A DNA stretch of 9,611 bases from Oscillospiraceae bacterium (GTDB taxonomy: Bacteria; Bacillota; Clostridia; Oscillospirales; Oscillospiraceae), in contig JAQWCP010000034.1 in NCBI GenBank assembly GCA_028705905.1, forward strand, positions 1 through 9,611, written 5' to 3'. Each line of letters begins with the position of its first letter. Position 1 is the first letter of the stretch. A program made the position numbers and the translations under genes. Positions 6,660-9,611 of the stretch are shown one piece after another. Below the pieces are notes generated by a model. The model saw only the letters and a list, made by a program, of their open reading frames with translations. It had not been told where the DNA came from and searched no databases.

Positions 6660-6688
6660 ACTGTATCATAAACAGTTTTCTCTGTCAA
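6660..6688 (-). promoter_or_regulatory. Promoter of the thrS T-box transcript
   Basis: A perfect TTGACA (6688-6683) and TACAGT (6665-6660) are 17 bases apart on the minus strand. The -35 box lies three bases after the stop of the lipoprotein gene. Transcription would start near 6653, about 20 bases before stem I. Confidence 0.85.
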
Positions 6689-6691
6689 GCC

Positions 6692-7513
6692 TCACTGCAC
6701 TGGAATATACGTAAAGACTTTGGCTTCTGTGGAATAGATCACGGCTTTTACCACCTGCAATGTTCCGTCTTCCTTTTGACTCACCACTTCTTTGAAAACG
6801 TCGCTGCCATTGACGGAAATATAGTAGATTTGGGCATCGGTTTCATCGCACTTCGTCTTCCAAACCGTTGCGTCCTCTTCCTCCTCGGAACCTTTTCTGC
6901 GCCATATATATTGGGATCCATCCGGAAAAATCATCGTGCCATCTGCCTGGTATTCATAAATATGCTGCGTTCCGTCTTCCTCAATGGCCCATTTCCCCAC
7001 AACCCAGTCAACATCATCTGCCTCCGTCCCTGTTTTCTCCACCTTCTCAGATAAATCAGCCAGGAGCTGTGAGGCATCTTGTACAAACGCATCCACCACT
7101 GTCTCCATATCAGAAACGGACGCTATGTCTCCCATGTTTTTGAAAAAGATACGCGTCACCCGAACCAACTCCTGGAGCTTTTCGTACAGAGGCCGATATA
7201 AGTCAAAAACACCATCTTCATCATACCTTTCCAGGCCCTCACACCATGTTTGTAACGCATCTCGCAAAGACCGGTATGATTCTTGACGTTCCAGCGGCTC
7301 TCCCCTCTGCACCGTATCATAAAACGATTCCAGGTTGTCGGAAAATGTCTTCCAATGATCAGAATATGCTGTGAGCTGCTGGGACAGCAGCTGTTTGAAT
7401 TCCTCCGCCGTTTGTGCAGTAGGCAAAAGCTGCCCCTTTCCCCCGCAAGCTGTGAGGGCCAAAAGCAGGCAAACTGCAAGGCAGCCCACTCCCCATCGTT
7501 TCATTCGTTTCAC
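6692..7513 (-). CDS. Lipoprotein of unknown function
   Basis: The chosen start is GTG 7513, ten bases after AGGAGG (7531-7526); the ATG three codons later is too far from that site, and the upstream in-frame ATG (7573) has none. This gives 273 residues. The N-terminus is basic (KRMKRWG), then hydrophobic, then the lipobox LTAC with Cys23, so the mature protein should be lipid-anchored on the outer face of the membrane. Residues about 30-170 are rich in charged, helix-forming sequence. Residues about 172-273 look like a small beta-sheet domain (VVGKWAIEEDG, YEYQADGTMIFPDGSQYIW) of the lipocalin-like type seen in many Firmicutes lipoproteins. I do not recognise the specific family. It has its own promoter and is divergent from trmO. 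Confidence 0.85.
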   Translation of the reverse strand: MKRMKRWGVGCLAVCLLLALTACGGKGQLLPTAQTAEEFKQLLSQQLTAYSDHWKTFSDNLESFYDTVQRGEPLERQESYRSLRDALQTWCEGLERYDEDGVFDLYRPLYEKLQELVRVTRIFFKNMGDIASVSDMETVVDAFVQDASQLLADLSEKVEKTGTEADDVDWVVGKWAIEEDGTQHIYEYQADGTMIFPDGSQYIWRRKGSEEEEDATVWKTKCDETDAQIYYISVNGSDVFKEVVSQKEDGTLQVVKAVIYSTEAKVFTYIPVQ

Positions 7514-7541
7514 TGCAACAAAGCCTCCTATAAATTCCGGT

Positions 7542-7564
7542 TTTACCAAGCCCTTTTTGGTAAA
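7542..7564. repeat. 8-bp inverted repeat in the lipoprotein 5' leader
   Basis: TTTACCAA (7542-7549) and TTGGTAAA (7557-7564) are perfect arms around a 7-base centre, 10 bases upstream of the lipoprotein's AGGAGG. It could be an operator or a leader hairpin. No T-run follows on the minus strand. Confidence 0.4.
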
Positions 7565-7596
7565 GGGCATCACCCATGAAAGTGTTCGATCATTTT

Positions 7597-7625
7597 ATTT
7601 TATCAAAGAAAAGGAGAAAAAACAA
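7597..7625 (-). promoter_or_regulatory. Probable promoter of the lipoprotein gene
   Basis: On the minus strand TTGTTT (7625-7620) and TAAAAT (7602-7597) are 17 bases apart. A start near 7590 gives a leader of about 75 bases containing the inverted repeat at 7542-7564. Confidence 0.55.
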
Positions 7626-7682
7626 GGCACACGCACCCCCACCGCGATGGTGTGGAATCAGTGTGCAACACATAGGAACAAA

Positions 7683-7711
7683 TTGACGCTTTCTTGCAAT
7701 TATGATATAGT
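7683..7711 (+). promoter_or_regulatory. Promoter of trmO
   Basis: TTGACG (7683-7688) and TATAGT (7706-7711) are 17 bases apart, about 50 bases upstream of the start codon at 7762. The gene's ribosome binding site is GAGGTG at 7751-7756. Perfect 8-bp inverted arms (7686-7693 and 7712-7719) bracket the -10 box and overlap the -35 box, suggesting an operator. Confidence 0.8.
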
Positions 7712-7761
7712 GAAAGCGTTCATTTTCCCTTGACAAAGCCCACTGATTACGAGGTGCTTTT

Positions 7762-8460
7762 ATGTTTCATTCTTCCTCCATGCGTGTCATTGCATATATC
7801 CACAATGATTTGAAAACAAAATTTGGCGTTCCTCGCCAGAGCGGTCTCGTAGATACGCTTACGGCAACCATCGTATTTGAGCCAGACTATCGCAATCCAG
7901 ACGCTTTGCGTGGATTGGAGGAGTTTTCTCACCTTTGGCTTCTTTGGCAATTTTCCGAAACCATGCGGGACCATTGGTCTCCCACCGTCCGGCCGCCCCG
8001 GTTGGGCGGAAACGCCCGGCTGGGTGTATTTTCCACTCGCTCCCCTTTCCGGCCAAATGCCATTGGCCTTTCTTCTGTCCGTCTGGAACATATAGAGCTG
8101 GAAAGTCCATCCGGCCCCATCTTACATATTTCAGGAGCCGATTTAATGGACGGTAGCCCCATTTATGATATTAAGCCATACCTTCCCTATACCGATTCCC
8201 ATCCCGAAGCACGATGTCACCCTGCCTTCCAGCAGGACAAGCGTCCTCTTCTGGTTGCGTTTCCGTCAAATTTACTCTGTCTGATTCCGCCAGAACGGCA
8301 GGAAGCGCTCATCGATGTGCTGGCGCAAGATCCCCGTCCTTCTTACCACGCAAAACCAGATCGCATCTATGGTTTGACATTCTATACATTTGACATCCGG
8401 TTCACCGTTTCCGGCAACCAGCTTACAGTGTGCGACGTGGTTGATCTGTCTGTCAGGTAA
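7762..8460 (+). CDS. trmO: tRNA (t6A37) N6-methyltransferase TrmO (TsaA/YaeB family)
   Basis: TrmO uses S-adenosylmethionine to methylate N6 of t6A at position 37 of tRNAThr, giving m6t6A; this is established for the E. coli enzyme, also called TsaA. The 232-residue product matches the family length. It has the beta-barrel SAM-binding domain signatures KFGVPRQSGL (20-29), GLEEFSHLWLLWQF (51-64), RLGVFSTRSPFRPNAIGLS (about 86-104) and DGSPIYDIKPYLPY (129-142). The short C-terminal domain ends YGLTFYTFDIRF. ATG 7762 is chosen because GAGGTG is five bases upstream; Met7 is a possible alternative. The gene stands alone on the plus strand, divergent from the lipoprotein gene. Its presence near thrS puts two tRNAThr enzymes in one window, although they are on opposite strands. 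Confidence 0.93.
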   Translation: MFHSSSMRVIAYIHNDLKTKFGVPRQSGLVDTLTATIVFEPDYRNPDALRGLEEFSHLWLLWQFSETMRDHWSPTVRPPRLGGNARLGVFSTRSPFRPNAIGLSSVRLEHIELESPSGPILHISGADLMDGSPIYDIKPYLPYTDSHPEARCHPAFQQDKRPLLVAFPSNLLCLIPPERQEALIDVLAQDPRPSYHAKPDRIYGLTFYTFDIRFTVSGNQLTVCDVVDLSVR

Positions 8461-8488
8461 CAAAGCATTTATATATGACTCAACAAAG

Positions 8489-8519
8489 TAATGGCCATCG
8501 GTTTTACCGATGGCCATTA
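8489..8519. other. Perfect 14-bp hairpin after trmO (possible terminator)
   Basis: Positions 8489-8502 pair perfectly with 8506-8519 around a TTT loop. Each arm contains the palindrome ATGGCCAT. It lies 28 bases after the trmO stop, where a terminator is expected, but there is no T-tract on the plus strand and only broken T runs on the minus strand. Confidence 0.6.
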
Positions 8520-8648
8520 TAGCTACAACCCCAAGAATTTCTTTTTGATATTATTCGCTGGAAAACGCCATTCATGCCTGTATAGGTGTTTCGCCAGAGA
8601 AACGATATATCAACCTGACGGCGAGTACAAAGACGTCAGATGTGACAA
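8520..8648. other. Intergenic segment between two hairpins
   Basis: No convincing gene is seen. A 6-bp inverted repeat CTGACG/CGTCAG (8615-8620 with 8634-8639) lies shortly before the terminator at 8649. A small RNA ending at that terminator is conceivable, but no clear promoter was found. Confidence 0.4.
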
Positions 8649-8681
8649 AACCGGCGTGCCTTTTTGCACGCCGGTTCTTTT
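8649..8681. terminator. Bidirectional intrinsic terminator
   Basis: A perfect 11-bp stem (8649-8659 with 8666-8676) has a CTTTTT loop. It is followed on the plus strand by CTTTT (8677-8681) and on the minus strand by a short T run. It probably ends transcripts from both sides: trmO read-through, and the minus-strand oxidoreductase unit. Confidence 0.85.
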
Positions 8682-8689
8682 ACGGCCAA

Positions 8690-8985
8690 TGGCTTCATAT
8701 TATTCCTGTCTCGGCTGATCAATTGGATCTCTCCTTATACTACGAACCCCTTATTTATGTGCTGCGATACGAATGCCACCAGGTATCCTTCTGCGTTCTG
8801 TGTTTTGGGGTAAGGACTTTTCTTGGCCCGCTAGTTGGCCATTGCATTGCGCAAAAGCGCCTTTTCTACTTCACTCTCAAATTTGATTTCCCAGGAAACA
8901 TTGTATGCAGAATCCGAAATCCAAGGTATTGCCAATGGAACTCTTCATTTCGGGTTTGCACCTGGAATGCGCCCTGTCCGCTGTA
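8690..8985. other. Gene-free segment, possibly a gene relic or dispersed repeat
   Basis: No intact gene with a ribosome binding site is present on either strand. On the minus strand, one frame gives protein-like stretches (ISDSAYNVSWEIKFESEVEK, then NAEGYLVAFVSQHINKG) broken by several stops. This hints at a decayed coding sequence or a dispersed element, but the other frames are also partly open, so the call is weak. Confidence 0.35.
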
Positions 8986-8988
8986 CGC

Positions 8989-9611
8989 TTATGGTTCTAC
9001 ACAGCTATTTTTCATCGCCGGATTGTTGATCAACTCCCCCTGCTCGTCAAATCGGGACCCGTGGCAAGGGCAATCCCAGCTGTGCTCATGAGGGTTCCAT
9101 TTCAACGCACATCCCATGTGCGAACATCGTTTTTTCGTCGGGGTCATAAAATCAACCAGCGTAGTACCCAAATTGGAAAAAAGTTGTGGCTTGAAAAGGG
9201 AGCGATCCGGTGAAAATACATGGGCAGCGGAATCCTCTTGCCCCAATATCATATGTGACAACAATGAAGCCGCCGCCATAGAAGTGCTCATGCCCCATTC
9301 ATTGAATCCTGTAGCCACAAACACATCCGGCATCCTGGGGCTATATGTCCCAATATATGGAACACCATCTAAACTCATGCAATCCTGATTGGCCCAGGCA
9401 TATGTTTCCACTGCGTGGGGGAATGTTTTCTGGATAAACGCCCGCACAGCGTCAAACCCGCCGCCGCGGGCCCCGGTGCGGCGGTCACCGCCGCCAACCA
9501 ATAGCAAATTTTTATAGTTGCGAAAATACATCCCGCTTTCCGCATGGTCTTCCGCTGTGCAGTTGAGCTGGGGCGCACGTTCCAACGCAACAACAAAAGA
9601 CCGTTTTTGAT
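8989..9611 (-). CDS. FAD-dependent oxidoreductase with C-terminal Rieske [2Fe-2S] domain (3' part)
   Basis: The frame enters from the right edge at 9609 and stops at TAA 8989, so about 207 C-terminal residues are visible. The first part matches the C-terminal half of DadA-type FAD oxidoreductases (RNYKNLLLVGGGDRRTG, DGVPYIGTYSPRMPDVFVATGFNEWGMS). The C-terminal part is a Rieske domain: CSHMGC supplies Cys and His ligands, and CPCHGSRF supplies the second Cys and His, with the extra cysteines of each motif able to form the usual disulfide. Members with this fusion are around 500 residues, so more than half lies outside the window. Substrate is unknown; electrons would pass between FAD and the iron-sulfur cluster. 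The end GELINNPAMKN is normal for the family. Confidence 0.93.
   Translation of the reverse strand, partial: QKRSFVVALERAPQLNCTAEDHAESGMYFRNYKNLLLVGGGDRRTGARGGGFDAVRAFIQKTFPHAVETYAWANQDCMSLDGVPYIGTYSPRMPDVFVATGFNEWGMSTSMAAASLLSHMILGQEDSAAHVFSPDRSLFKPQLFSNLGTTLVDFMTPTKKRCSHMGCALKWNPHEHSWDCPCHGSRFDEQGELINNPAMKNSCVEP

Noticed and set aside
8540..8648. Possible riboswitch (the stretch around 8586-8604 slightly recalls a fluoride-type motif)
   Set aside because: The conserved positions and pseudoknot pairing could not be found, and no gene follows on the plus strand for it to control.
8491..9091. Plus-strand frames across the trmO-oxidoreductase gap (8491-8718 and 8642-9091)
   Set aside because: They begin in or run through hairpins and the terminator, one runs antisense into the Rieske gene, and the Cys/Trp-rich translations lack any ribosome binding site or recognisable motif.

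Overview
The window looks like a chromosomal segment of a low-to-mid GC Gram-positive anaerobe, most likely an Oscillospiraceae-type member of the Eubacteriales. The reasons are strong GGAGG-type ribosome binding sites, a T-box in front of thrS, an Rrf2 regulator, an S-layer-homology protein, a small Cys/Gly-rich protein of a type common in gut Clostridia, and an FAD/Rieske oxidoreductase. The lineage is inferred from gene content only.

Layout. At the left edge (2-139, +) is the lysine-rich tail of an unidentified protein, closed by a terminator. An Rrf2 regulator (392-823, +) has a near-consensus promoter with a palindrome between its -35 and -10 boxes. It converges on a small four-helix membrane protein (903-1313, -), and one bidirectional terminator separates them. 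Next, on the minus strand, is a decayed secreted cysteine-peptidase-like gene (1356-2620). It has a stop at codon 2, directly after a well-placed ATG, and a one-base frameshift near its 3' end. Upstream lie a 41-residue Cys-rich membrane peptide (2998-3123), an exported protein with S-layer-homology-like repeats (3228-4367), and threonyl-tRNA synthetase (4447-6351). The thrS gene has its own promoter and a full T-box leader with a readable threonine specifier, ACC. A lipoprotein gene of unknown role (6692-7513, -) is divergent from trmO/tsaA (7762-8460, +). A stretch of about 530 bases without a convincing gene follows, holding two hairpins and a possible relic or repeat. The right edge (8989-9611, -) is the 3' part of an FAD-dependent oxidoreductase with a C-terminal Rieske [2Fe-2S] domain.

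How the genes fit together. thrS and trmO both act on threonine tRNA. ThrS charges it, and in E. coli TrmO methylates t6A37 of the tRNAThr species that read ACY codons. The thrS T-box senses the ACC-reading tRNA, so one tRNA links the leader, the synthetase and the modifying enzyme. The other genes appear to be separate transcription units, mostly cell-envelope proteins on the minus strand. I see no mobile element, CRISPR array, rRNA or tRNA gene. The observations most worth a second look are the doubly damaged peptidase gene, the small Cys-rich gene that a length cut-off would miss, the T-box/TrmO link, and the unexplained 8690-8985 segment.
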